Origin: Apostichopus parvimensis
Taxonomy: Eukaryota; Echinodermata; Holothuroidea; Aspidochirotida; Stichopodidae
Direction: 5' to 3'
Length of the DNA stretch: 28,266 nucleotides
Assembly (NCBI GenBank): GCA_000934455.1
Contig: KN884586.1
Span: 31,566-59,831 of the forward strand
How positions within the stretch are numbered: the stretch's first letter is position 1; each line of letters opens with the position of its first letter. The translations under genes were made by a program, and so were the position numbers. The notes beneath the pieces were generated by a model. That model was given only the letters and a program-made list of their open reading frames with translations. It ran no database searches and was not told the origin of the DNA. Positions 10,370 through 21,122 of the stretch are shown here, one piece after another.

Positions 10370-10690
10370 ACGTCATTACAGAATGGCACCCTAGATCCAT
10401 TCGAATCAAACAAATGGGGGGAGGGAAAACACTACCGGACGTTTCCTGCAAACATGTTCGGAGATAACCGCCGGAAAATGTCAAGTGCCTTATAACTCTA
10501 TAAAACGAGTTTGGCCTGTGTTTGAATTTCCCTTCACGTTCAACAAGTGTCAAGCTTTTAGTCGGATATGCAAAAAGACGTTAAAATGCCGTCCGCCTCG
10601 GAGAGTCATTCGTTATAGACGAGAACTATATTATAGGCAGGTAATGGAACAAAATGGAAGATTGTCACATCCTGCGTGCCATTATTAGAG
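10370..10690 (+). promoter_or_regulatory. Small CpG-enriched block with TATA-like site (tentative)
   Basis: CpGs are clustered between 10370 and 10625. A TATA-like CTATAAAACG lies at 10498-10507. Downstream, an open + frame rich in Arg, Lys and aromatic residues ends in GGCAG|GTAATG at about 10640, a donor-like junction. A weak promoter plus short first exon would fit, but the frame begins without an ATG and matches no family I know. Confidence 0.25.
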
Positions 10691-11579
10691 GATAGCCCGT
10701 TGATTATTGTGCCATTTGCGACTTCTCACCAGATATAAGATCTTGAGAGAGAAGCATAAAATAATCATTATTTTTTTTTAAATCACGTTTAGAGATGAAC
10801 ATGTATAGTAGGTTAAGTAATCACTGCCAACTTGCTGCACAATATATTTGACAAGCATTTTACTAATAATATAGTGAGCAATTTTTTCTCCCCCCCCCCA
10901 TTTTTCTTTCTTTTATTCATTTTATTTTAGCTTTCTTAACCATAAATAAAGAATGTACAGTAATATTAAAGGAAGCAACAGCTATCGAGGTAATCAATTG
11001 CTTATTGATCGATCTTGAAGGAAAAGTAGGTTGGAAATTTCAAGATTGAACCAGCTTTCTGACTGGGTGTATATACCTATAACTTCATTATATCCCATGT
11101 GTGCAGCCTATAGATTAATCATGAAACGAATGTTGTAAACACAGTGGGGAAAAAAAAATTCAAGTATTCTAAGTTGCTTCATGTGAGATGAATCTCCAAA
11201 TGTTTGTCATGTTTAAATAATTCATAATTCTTTGTCAGTTCTAGAGATATTTAGTTCAAGAAGTAAAGACACTGATAATTAACCTGATTATTTATAATTG
11301 AGCTGACAGTTAATTATCCTATGGACAGGTCTACTTTATTGAAAGAGTCTATTGAAATAAAAGAAAGGGTTTGTTTGGAGAAGGGGGGGGGGTGGAAGAA
11401 TGGTGGCATTTTGTAGAACAGGGAACAAGTATGACCTACAGACATAGAAACCAATAGAATTTTGTAGTTTCATTTTTCCATAAATTGATGATATAGCATG
11501 GGCAGTATCACGGTATATATATTAAATTATATTTGATATTAGTGAAATCAAATGATAAGGCAATTAACAATGAAGCATC
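10691..11579. other. Non-coding, no gene seen
   Basis: Very AT-rich, with poly-C near 10891-10899 and poly-G near 11383-11391. No gene or structured repeat is visible. Confidence 0.55.
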
Positions 11580-11765
11580 AATTAATACCAATTATTGCCC
11601 CCCCCCCCCTAAGAAAACAACACAAAAACACAATCTCACTAAGTATGCATTAATTCAAAACTAGGGGATGTATTTAAATGATCAATTTCATTCGACTCGG
11701 AATAGATTTAAAGGTGAATTTAGATATATATAAATTAATACCATTTATTGCCCCCTCCCCTAAAA
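11580..11765. repeat. Duplicated poly-C motif beside the assembly gap
   Basis: The word AATTAATACCAATTATTG followed by a C run and CTAAGAAAA (11580-11617) recurs as AATTAATACCATTTATTG plus CCCCCTCCCCTAAAA (11732-11765), offset by about 153 bp. The second copy stops exactly at the first N. Only the tails match; the DNA before each copy is not clearly similar. Confidence 0.7.
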
Positions 11766-12140
11766 NNNNNNNNNNNNNNNNNNNNNNNNNNNNNNNNNNN
11801 NNNNNNNNNNNNNNNNNNNNNNNNNNNNNNNNNNNNNNNNNNNNNNNNNNNNNNNNNNNNNNNNNNNNNNNNNNNNNNNNNNNNNNNNNNNNNNNNNNNN
11901 NNNNNNNNNNNNNNNNNNNNNNNNNNNNNNNNNNNNNNNNNNNNNNNNNNNNNNNNNNNNNNNNNNNNNNNNNNNNNNNNNNNNNNNNNNNNNNNNNNNN
12001 NNNNNNNNNNNNNNNNNNNNNNNNNNNNNNNNNNNNNNNNNNNNNNNNNNNNNNNNNNNNNNNNNNNNNNNNNNNNNNNNNNNNNNNNNNNNNNNNNNNN
12101 NNNNNNNNNNNNNNNNNNNNNNNNNNNNNNNNNNNNNNNN
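11766..12140. other. Assembly gap (375 N)
   Basis: Unresolved bases. All open frames reported across it are meaningless. Its left border is a C-rich repeat copy, a plausible cause of the break. Confidence 0.99.
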
Positions 12141-14436
12141 ACTTAAGACAGCTAATCAATTGGCTGAGCCTGATGAACCCCGTTCCACATATTGCATTTT
12201 AATTATGCGCATATATATGACATGTCGTCATGTACGTGATGTGACTTGCTGAAGCATCTATTTCATATTCAGGTTGTATCTTTTGAGTTACTTCAATCAA
12301 GCGGTATAATTTTCACTTTTTATCCGACATCTCTTTGGATTATAAACTTGGAGAGCTATATGCGTCACAACGGTACTGCTGTTTCTAATTATCTACTTCA
12401 AAAAAGGTTTTTGAAAATTTTGATGGGGCTCACAAAATTTCATGTGTGGGCTTTTCATCATATATGCCATTTAAATTGCAAACCTCTGAATTGTCTATAT
12501 GCCCTGTGCTTTTCATGGTACTGTACCTGCATGCATGGTGTACGAGATTTGAATGGCCTTGTAATCTTTTGTGGGTTGATGTGTCTCTAGCTGTGACACA
12601 TTTTCAGTTACCTTATATATCTCTGCTTTAATTACCGTTCGAGTATTAAAGATGTAGCTTTAATTTTTCAGAAATTTCATGAAATCAGCTCTAGCAATTT
12701 CTTGCTACTTCAAGTTGGCCAGGTCATTGCATGCCTGCACCTACGTAGTGTATTAACCCTATATTGTATGTGTATTAAAGTTGTTCAATGAATCTGTTAT
12801 AATCCTGGGGAAAGATTTCATATTTAAGCTTCAAGGTGACGGAAAAAGCGCATTGAGATGTCTTCGATGTTTTTGCAATGTATAAAAGCCAATTTATCAT
12901 TATTTTCTATATGATGGATGGTCAATACTAGATAGTGTCATCAGCATGGAAGTCACATCACAATAGTGAATAATTGAATAGATATACTACATTATGTATG
13001 TTACCTACATATAGAGAGCAGAATGAATAGTTAATGACTTCGCTGACATTTAGACAAACTGCATGGTACAGTATGCTCCAATTATTTATTACACTGTTTG
13101 GACTTCTGTAAAACGTCAAAAAAACCCATTCATGTGGGAATATGTAGCTTGGATATTAAGCTCTTTGGAAGCTGCATGTAGGGGCAAATCCATCTTAACC
13201 TTATTGCAGAATTTAAAGATGAGCATGCATAACAGTGTAGCCTACACTGCAGTATAAACTGCATGTTGAATACACCATATGCTAGCTGCATGCTATTGCA
13301 GTTAAAGCAGGGAGCTTCCATAACAACTCCCTGGTTGAAGAGTGTAGTATATAAGGTCTCTGTTACAATATCATCTTGTGGATTACCATGCTAGTGGACT
13401 TTATAGACAGCAATGTGTATTTAATTGTGTGCATGCATTTGTTCCAAATTATTGCAAATAGCAGCACCAGTAGTATAAAACACCTCAAAATATTGCAATC
13501 ATAATTATACATAAGCTAGATATGTTTAATTATACCTATAACGCAAAGCAAACTGCACATTAATACATGTATGTATACTGTAGTTATGCTTGTGCAAGTA
13601 ATCTGCAAGTTAATTGTCTGTATATGAAATGATACATTTAATGGCAGGCCAGCAGCTGTGTGAACACAAATGGCCTTCCACTTGATCATTTACTTCATTG
13701 TTGCTTCTCCATATAATGGTATGCCACATGATGCTATGTACTATAAATCAACTAGACCATAGCGCCTTGTATGTCTATATAAATCTTTGTATATATATGT
13801 TTGCAAACTTGGACATGCATGTCCTTTGAACAGCTGGTTAGGTTGTCTTAGGCGCCATCAATTTCTTTTTGCATCAATAGGTTTAAATGTTAGTTATTAA
13901 AGTAGCAGTATAATGTGTAGGCCGTGAATGATGAATCCTGAAACTTAACCAAATCAAAACAAATCAAACATCCTTCTTGCATATATGCAATCGTCGTAAA
14001 ATATCTTAGGTACAAGCAATCTGCAGGAATTATTTAGGCCTTTAAAAATATGGCATGAAGATCTTGTTAATCATTTTCTTTTCTCGTCGAAATATATCAA
14101 CAATGATAGCTGCTCCTTACAGCGCATCTAGCAACCTGTACGCATTTGCCACTGTCTTTTGAGATCACTGGTGTGATGTAGACAGAAGAAGATGAACAAT
14201 AATGGGAGTTTGAAAACTAAAAAGTGTAACGGTTATGAGAGCTGTAATTTGTGTCTTCGTGTGACAGTGTCCCTTTAAGTTTACTGAATAACAGTATCGA
14301 ACATTTTAATCTCAGGAATCCGTTATTTATACTCCTTTGTTTTACACCTGATTCAAACCTAACAATAGAGAAAGGTGTCGTGATTATAACTGGGGAAATA
14401 AACATGCATAAACAGGATACAGATAAGGCTCTAATT
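12141..14436. other. Non-coding, no supported gene
   Basis: AT-rich, with many CATGCATG and TGCATGC words. A 114-codon + frame at 12246-12590 has Cys/His/Leu-rich random-looking composition, no domain and no conserved spacing of Cys/His. Shorter frames near 13063-13321 and 14217-14405 are likewise unsupported. Probably intron or intergenic DNA. Confidence 0.5.
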
Positions 14437-14566
14437 ACAGCTTGTATAGTGTATGCGCTGATAGGACAGCTTGTATAGTGTATGTGCTGATAGGACAGCT
14501 TGTATGGTGTATGTGCTGATACTGGACAGCTTGTATAGTGTATGTTCTGATAGGACAGCTTGTCTG
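14437..14566. repeat. 29-bp minisatellite, about 4.4 copies
   Basis: Units begin at 14437, 14466, 14495, 14526 and 14555 (partial). The unit reads ACAGCTTGTATAGTGTATG, then a variable base, then GCTGATAGG or a close variant. Unit lengths are 29, 29, 31 and 29 bp; the third has a 2-bp insertion (ATACTGG). Copies differ by only one or two substitutions, so the expansion is fairly recent. The repeated Thr/Tyr/Ile/Gln strings on the minus strand are by-products. Confidence 0.95.
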
Positions 14567-14644
14567 TCCAACAATGGTGTAAACATATATAAATGACTGG
14601 GTTTTGTTGACAAATCTACAAATGTCATAGACTGTCATCATTTC

Positions 14645-15053
14645 CCCCTCCGGGCATAGGCGTAGGAGCCCAACTTGATTTGGGGGGGCTGTAACGACTT
14701 GCCCGGAAAATATAACCAAAATTTTTTCCCGCGCTCCGTGCGCGTTCGACGTGTTAGTGTGCATATCATATAGGCATGCATCAGTTATTTCATTGCATGC
14801 CAATAACATACAATCATTTGCTGTGTTATTACCCTTCCGTATTGGTTAGAATTATTGGGGAAGTCGTTACAATAATAATGATAATAATAATATCAGTTTA
14901 ACCATTGAAAAACACATTGCAAATTTTTTTTATTTTTTATTTTTCTTTCAGTAGGTGCCCGAAAAATTCTCAGCATATTACCTGAATTTTCACAAAAATG
15001 TTTGGTTGGGAGGGCTGCAGCCCCCCCGCCTCCTACGCCTATGCCTCCAGGGG
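14645..15053. mobile_element. Terminal-inverted-repeat MITE, palindromic G/C-rich ends
   Basis: The left end GGCATAGGCGTAGGAG (14653-14668) is the exact reverse complement of CTCCTACGCCTATGCC (15030-15045). Weaker pairing continues outward (CCCCTCCG on the left against CCTCCAGGGG on the right). Inside each end is a GGGGGGGCTG / CAGCCCCCC block; the right one carries a perfect 12-bp palindrome, GGGCTGCAGCCC (15012-15023). A direct repeat TGCCCG-AAAAT lies inside both ends (about 14700 and 14956). The middle is AT-rich, with an AAT microsatellite (14870-14892), and has no coding capacity. No clean target duplication is visible, so the superfamily is uncertain. The end sequence resembles a MITE type I recall from several marine invertebrate genomes. 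Confidence 0.82.
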
Positions 15054-17784
15054 TCAAGTTTAATGGACTATAAACAGATGCTGTCATTTAATTATGATAG
15101 TGACTGTCCCTTAACGGGGCCGGACCATTACAGATGTGCGGCATTCAATCCCAAATAGAACTTAAAGACAGATCAAACTAATAACACGACCTACCCATTA
15201 TTCCAACCGGTCTTTTTGTTTTTCGTTCACCACTATAGTGCATGCCTGGGCATTGTATTAAATAGAGCTGGCAGTGTCCATTCTGTGTATAGAGTTGTGT
15301 AATTCTCATGGTTGGCTCACTTTATCTTCTACAGTATTGGTCTCTTCAAATTTTGCTGGTAGGTTTTAGCACTTTGTGTCACAGCTTCGCGCTAGCTTTA
15401 AATATCGTACAGTGTACCTGACAATGTAGGCGCCATTCTTTACTTCCCCATAATGGTTGAAATTATACCTACAGCACTCAGTGTATGTACCCCTATACTA
15501 TAAGAGGATTGGGACTGCAGTGACTTGGATAATGAGCTAATGTAATAATTCTATGGCTCGATCTGTAGCATATCTGATCATGTCTGGTTATATGTCAATG
15601 GTTTTACAGTCCCGGGTGATCTTTCCAAAGAAACAATTGTCCTAGAAAGGGATTTTTTTCTTGTTGATAATTACGCAAGGATGGCTGCAAGCAATTAAAC
15701 TTCTCTCGGAAGTTTCACGTCCATATGCTTAACGGAATATAGGAGGTGAGCAATTACACATGGTGACAGAGGTACACATCATGTTTCAACGTTTAGGCCG
15801 TCGTCAATAACCTATGACCCTTGGCATTACGCGTCAAGTAAAACATTGACATAAAAACCAAGCGATATTTACACAACATGTACTACACAGTACTTAATTT
15901 TAACAACCTCTTTGAGATTTATTGTGCATTTACATACACATAATTATATTTATATATAAAACTATAAATATGCTTTCGGAGCCCGTGGGAAAACATTAAT
16001 CACAAGAATTTGACTGCAAATACGCCTAAAAAGTAGCCATGCTATAGTAGCTAGGAGAAAATTATTGCTGGCGATGAGGTGGAGCCCAAAAAAAAAGCAA
16101 AGCTAACCCTGAAGACCAGATAAATAGTAGTAAGTTGCTGGTTAAAGTTTTCCCAAACTTATCTATAAATTGAGTGTTTCACGGTAACTTTTCAGCTTTC
16201 CATGATCTTCTAAATTATTCACAGACATGGAGGATCTTGTTACGTTAAAAAACACGCTGTCTGTAAATAGTAAGGGAAAATGCATAAATTTTGAAAGCAG
16301 CAGCAGAAAAAAATCCTTCAATTAATTTTTTTTTTTACAGTGACCACCACCATTAGTTATAAATTTGACTCGTAGCATATTTTCTTTTACTACGGCATAA
16401 AGTTTCTGATATCTTTCAGCGGTCGAGTCAACTTTATATATACATATGAGGGCTCTTCAACATGATGTCTCGTCCATATTGCATTGTGTCATGTCATATT
16501 TTATCATATCATATTATAAATATTTGCTAATTAAAATACTTAATTTATGGTTGTTTGTTTATTATCCTGCCGATGAGTATTACCACTCATTTGCATAAAA
16601 CATCTTTATGTTGACTTAACCCATGTTATAATGCTATACTCCAGCGATTCCTCTGGTTTAGTGGGGGGGGGGGTGCTGGGGAGGGGGAACTTTCATGAAT
16701 ACGCTTACTGATTACCATCGCAGATTTCAGTTTGTGCCTAAAAAGTACCAGGTTGTTAAGTTGATTTTCTGTTGGCTTACTATAATATCACATTTACAGA
16801 AAGCTACTGTACTTCAAATGCAACTTACATCTTTCTCTCCTTCTCTCAAGTAATGCAAAAAAATGAAATTCAAAAGTTTGAAATATTTCAGTTTTATCTA
16901 TGTTATATGTTGTATGTTTTAAATGTTATACAAAACTGGTACATGTAATAGTGTCCGATCTACAAAATGTTGAGGATTTTTAAGTCCATCCCACATTAAT
17001 TACATGTTTGTTAACCCACTTTGCATGTGTTGAAAGAATCTGGAATGGTGTCTTCATTTAATTTGATCCACTGAAGTCGTAGTCCACATTTACCTCTGTA
17101 AACGTGCCCAAATTGCAGTCACTTCCCTGCCTTGCAGATGCAACAAGCTATAATTTGACGCAGCATTTTCGTTTATAGTGCTTGATCTGCATTTTCAATC
17201 CAAATGACTGCATGGTTTTTACTCAAAATATAAGATCTGGTCTAAAGTTTAGAAGAGAAATAAAACGCTTCACTGCGATAAGTAACGTACCTGATAACTA
17301 GACAAGCTATAACGAAGGACAATGTTAATGAATGGTGAAAATAAAATGATGTTTACAAATTTACAAAAATGACATTTCAAAATGTTCCAAAATCTGAAAA
17401 ATTCAAAACCCAAATGGACTAAATAGATTCATCTGTACATAGTATTTTTGCAGAGAGATATTCCTAAACAACATTCCATCTGCAAAAACTGCTCCAATTA
17501 AATGTAAAAACCTTTTAATAACTATTGACTGACATTAATTAATTCTACATCATTTGGAATTGAAAGCCAAGTAATTTAGCTTAATGAAATTAATTTGTTC
17601 TTTCCTTCTCTCACTTCTCCTATGCCTAATTAACTCTAAACAAGCCGGTGATTTTTAATTGGCAGGTTTCCATTAGGATCATTCTAGCATTCAAAATGAG
17701 TTTGAATCAATTTTTTCATCTCTTCTTGAAGGAAACATATTTTATCGGAGCCTATCTTCTTTCTCTCTCACCATCTTGTTTCAG
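15054..17784 (+). other. Probable intron upstream of the PKC exon
   Basis: No gene was recognised. I looked for the expected preceding PKC exons (rest of C1A, with Cys/His-rich coding and matching splice sites) and found none. A poly-G run lies at about 16662-16673. The stretch ends in a pyrimidine-rich tract (about 17752-17782) and CAG, the acceptor of the PKC exon. Confidence 0.65.
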
Positions 17785-17896
17785 GATCCCAGGAGCAAAC
17801 ATAAGTTTAAGCAGCACACATACAGTAGTCCAACATTTTGCGACCACTGCGGCTCCTTGCTATATGGACTTTACCACCAGGGCATGCAATGTGGCT
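17785..17896 (+). CDS. PRKCA/PRKCB-like: Conventional protein kinase C, exon encoding first part of the C1B domain
   Basis: This 112-bp internal exon encodes 37 residues plus one base (starts phase 0, leaves phase 1). The residues begin DPRSKHKFK, continue [15 protein letters not shown] and end HQGMQCG. They contain the C1 zinc-ligand pattern His-x12-Cys-x2-Cys-x13-Cys; the remaining ligands must lie in the next exon. Counting that His as 1, Pro11, Gly23 and Gln27, the positions known to shape the phorbol ester/diacylglycerol pocket, are all present. Position 22 is Tyr, as in C1B of conventional PKCs, where novel PKCs have Trp. The acceptor (TTGTTTCAG) and donor (GTGAGT, 17897-17902) are strong. 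The domain recruits the kinase to membranes on diacylglycerol release. From memory, vertebrate PRKCA/PRKCB have an exon of the same boundaries and size. Which paralogue this is cannot be settled from one exon. An unusual Tyr sits between Leu24 and His26, where vertebrates have Ile or Val. Confidence 0.95.
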
Positions 17897-18151
17897 GTGA
17901 GTATTCTTGAGTTTATTATGTCAGGGCATGATGTTGCCTTTGATGCCCCTACCACTTGTCCGATTGCCCTTAAAGGGGACACAAACCCCAACCATCTTTT
18001 TGGCTCCTTGCTATATGGACTTTACCACCAAGGCATGCAATGTGGCTGTGAGTATTCTTGAGTTTATTGTGTCAGGCCATGATGTTGCCTTTAAATGCCC
18101 CTACCACTTTTCCCAGTGCCCGTAGAGGGGACACAAACCCAACCATCTTCA
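17851..18151 (+). repeat. 151-bp tandem duplication spanning the PKC exon end, donor and intron
   Basis: Unit 1 is 17851-18001 and unit 2 is 18002 to about 18151. Both begin GGCTCCTTGCTATATGGACT and end near ACACAAACCC(C)AACCATCTT. The 46 exonic bases differ at one site (CAG to CAA, synonymous); the roughly 105 intronic bases differ at about 10 sites including two 1-bp indels. The duplication begins inside codon space at C1B Gly18, so unit 2 has a donor but no obvious acceptor. Confidence 0.95.
18002..18047 (+). pseudogene. Partial PKC C1B exon copy (3' 46 bp only)
   Basis: This second copy of the exon's 3' part still encodes [15 protein letters not shown] and is followed by an intact GTGAGT donor (18048-18053). 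The sequence just before it (CCATCTTTTT) has pyrimidines but no AG at the border, so it is unlikely to be spliced in as an independent exon. If the first donor were skipped and the second used, the reading frame would meet TGA soon after the first donor (Cys-Glu-Tyr-Ser-stop), truncating C1B. It is most simply a non-functional duplication remnant; a decoy donor is possible. Confidence 0.8.
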
Positions 18152-18515
18152 TAAGCTTTAATATGACGAAGATATTTTTTGAAGACACTATACTCCCCCA
18201 AACAGCTGAGAAAAATCTTGGGAGATATTCTTGTTTAGAAGTTGTGTACTGGAGCTGTTCTTTTGTAAATCTATGCTATCATCGTGCCACTAATTTATCT
18301 TTGGTTTTTCATTTCGTATGAGGTTCGAGGTGAAATGTTAACATGCAGTTAAGACCCTGAAACCAATGTCATCGTTAGGTCATGTCAACCGGCTTCCTCG
18401 TTTTTTGATTCAGCATATACAAAACCCATCTCCATTATCAAAAAAATAAACATTGCAAAACGTAGAGGGTAACAACAAAAATTATGAAACACATGTCAGT
18501 TGATGACTCATGTTT

Positions 18516-18603
18516 AGACTTGATCAAGTCTTCAGCCCTACTTCATGTGATCTGTTATACCTCCCAAATGGAAGTAGATACTTCTTAGCTATTTGGGGAG
18601 GTT
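18516..18603. repeat. Palindrome plus nested hairpin
   Basis: AGACTTGATCAAGTCT (18516-18531) is a perfect 16-bp palindrome. About 27 bp downstream, ACCTCCCAAAT (18559-18569) pairs with ATTTGGGGAGGT (18591-18602) with one bulged base, and a second short stem, GAAGTA / TACTTC (18571-18584), is nested inside. The two structures could be an RNA fold in the pre-mRNA or the remains of a foldback element. No flanking duplication was found. Confidence 0.7.
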
Positions 18604-19057
18604 GTTCATGACAGGTACAGTATCTCTATCACATAGATCAATCATAGTGTTTGGGTTTGAATGTATCTCCTGTGATAAAAATCATCGGTTACCCATCGCA
18701 ATGACTGTCGTGCCACATTAATCAAGTTGCTAAAGGTACAGTAGCTCCCCAATATTTATCTAAATTATTGAAGGGCAATATCATACTGAATCAGGAATCA
18801 CAAAGTTGTCCAAAGCTCCAGCAATATTTGCACCAGAAATCAACCATTATGCATCTTGCGAGGAAGGGTAAAGATCTTGACGTCTGGTACTCTGGTTCTA
18901 CAAACGATAACATGAACCATTCCTGTTTTCTGTGGATTAGGTTTCTGTGTACGTGTTACACTTTGGAATCAAACGCTTTGGTGCCTTTTTCCAATCTGTA
19001 ACAATCCCCTTGGTGACCTTTGAGTAGTACAGTACAGTAGAAGCTCCATTCCAGTTC

Positions 19058-19140
19058 CCGCCTCTTCCTTTGCTCACAGATCTCCTCCTCCTCCCATCCC
19101 TCAATACCTTCCCTAACTCCTCCCCCTCCCCCCTCCCTTT
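19058..19140. repeat. Polypyrimidine tract
   Basis: A run made nearly entirely of C and T, with repeated CTCCTCC and CCCTCCC words. Such tracts can form triplex DNA, or act as splicing signals in introns, but no AG-bounded exon follows directly. Confidence 0.85.
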
Positions 19141-21122
19141 CATGCCACATAATTAGAGATCTGAAATGTTTTCCTTGAAGATAAAAATTTACGATGGTAT
19201 GAACCCTTCGTGTTTGTCCTGTAACAGCGGCCGATTTTTAATCTCAATTCAGTGATTTGTCAAATTCTACTCAAAATCTCTGAAAATATTGAAATATGAT
19301 ATCGCTGGGCATGCATTTCCAGCCGCATTAATGGACCTTTTAAACATTCGATGGCGTAGTATTATTCATTTCTGGAGCAGTTTCAGTGCTTGGTATACCT
19401 ATAAAGTGTATAGTTGCTTTTAACGGTCTGTAACATACAGTACACTTATCTCGAGAAGAATTGTATACACACTCTACAGATACTTTGATATTGATGAACA
19501 TGGAGGCCAAACCCATCTTCGTTTGTTTATAATTTTTAAGTTTAGTTTTTGTACCGCACGGATTCAACAGAAACAGATCAAAGAAAAATGGAAATGAAAA
19601 TCGAGGCAGGTTTACACAAGATTCTGCCAAAAAAATAAACAAATCCTATCCATTATTCATTTCATGAACTCTGATTAAATTGTGTGACGTGATAAACAGA
19701 CGATTTAAGAAATACAAAGCATCTGTTTGAGATGCTGCGATTAATGGAGGTGATGGAGTTTAATATTCAAAGTCAGTTCCTCGGCGGGGGCGTCGTATAA
19801 GGCTACGGACGATCTCTTCCTTTTGTTAAGTGTATTTTACTACGAAAAGGAGGCATTAAAAGGCCGATGGTGGTTTCCTCTGAGAGGTGATAAAAAAAGG
19901 AGGAGTTTGACCTTTCTTCCAGCAATAATTACATATAATCAGCTTTTTTTCTACCAAATCCATTTAGTATCGTTTATGTCTGTTCCTTCATAGGCGTAGC
20001 TCTGTTCAATATCACTTGTGATCGTGAGATATGTCCACGCTAAGGGATCGCCTCAGTCAGCTTACAATAGGTAGTAATAATGTCAGCGTTATATACATCT
20101 TAGACATCCCATATATGTTAGATCGTTTACTAAGTTTTTTTTTAAATTTAAATTTAAATTTTTCAGTTTCAGTTAGTAAAGTTGGTAACGTCAGCTCTTT
20201 GTACAGAAGCGTCGTATTAGACTTGATTTACACTCTGACCGGAATTCCTTTTATAGAGGTATTGTAGGGGTCCTTCATCCTTCAAGTGTGTGCTACACAC
20301 AGATATTAAAGATGCGCATATTTTTTGGATAATCATATAACTGAATATGTCCACAAGTACCAGATGGTATTATATATTTTATGCCTTCTGTGCATGTTGC
20401 CAAAAACCATGTATATGGGTTAGGAACTAGTTCAAACGCATGTTTAAGCATACAACAGTTATTTAGTGTGTAGATGTCAGTCCCATATAGTTTTGGTGGC
20501 CAGATGGTTATTTTGAGGTCACAGGAGGTCAAACTTGAATATATCTTCAATATTTTGAGATTACATAAAGTCTCATGTTTATGGAAGTAAAGTGAATGCT
20601 TTTAATAACATATAGCCAAGACAATTAAACATATATGCCCCTCCCCTCCTTAAAAATGTTTTCTTAAAGTATGAGGTATGTTATTGAAAAGATACAAAGT
20701 TGGAAGACTCGCTTTAAATTTCATATGCTCGTGTTCATTATAACTGGTTGAGGATTAATTGTAGTGATGGTGGGAGGGTGTATATAAACTCATACATCAT
20801 TGAATATTATACAGTTTAATGTAAAGGTTTAAAGTTATACTGTAGGCCCGTTGAAAGCAGTCAATTATAAGGTTTAACAATCAGCTCAGAGGGAATTCAT
20901 GAATTATATAATTATTTTCTTCTTCTTTATTTACACTGCTCAGCATCTCCAAAGCAAAAAGCCATTTTACATAACAAAAGATCATATATGAGGTGGTTGT
21001 CTTTTATCAATATTTCAACATTCCCATCAAAAGTTTTCATCTCGTTTGTTTGTCGGATATACCTTAAATTGCAATCCGATCGAAAAGATAAACAGCTAGT
21101 TTTGAACAAAATCCAAGAGAAG

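Larger units (their letters stand above)
18152..21122 (+). other. Probable downstream intron, no other exon found
   Basis: I looked for the next PKC exon (rest of C1B, CxMNVH-like, then the C2 domain) and saw no match. A polypyrimidine tract lies at 19058-19140. A moderately CpG-containing patch at 19790-19880 and a short ATG frame at 20031 ending in a donor-like ATAG|GTAGTA are too weak to call. An 85-codon minus-strand frame at 20293-20550 has protein-like composition but matches nothing I recognise. Confidence 0.55.

Noticed and set aside
11674-12202. Long open frames across the gap
   Set aside because: They consist mostly of undetermined bases.
12246-12590. 114-codon + strand frame
   Set aside because: No domain, no ordered Cys/His spacing, random-like composition in AT-rich DNA and no splice context.
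15090-15158. Open frame with Cys-Pro...Gly-Pro-Asp reminiscent of the end of PKC C1A
   Set aside because: The spacing and neighbouring residues do not match C1A and there are no suitable splice sites.
17406-17425. Pro-Asn-Gly-Leu coding that resembles the PKC C2 motif DPNGLSDPY
   Set aside because: Flanking codons do not fit C2, stops are close, and it lies upstream of the C1B exon, which is the wrong order.
17648-18061. Longest + strand open frame over the PKC region (137 codons)
   Set aside because: It reads the real exon in the wrong frame. The C1B residues appear in it only at its end, in the duplicated half-exon, because the 151-bp offset shifts frame.
20293-20550. 85-codon minus-strand frame with protein-like composition
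   Set aside because: No family recognised, no upstream promoter or splice evidence; a frame of this length is expected by chance in 28 kb.
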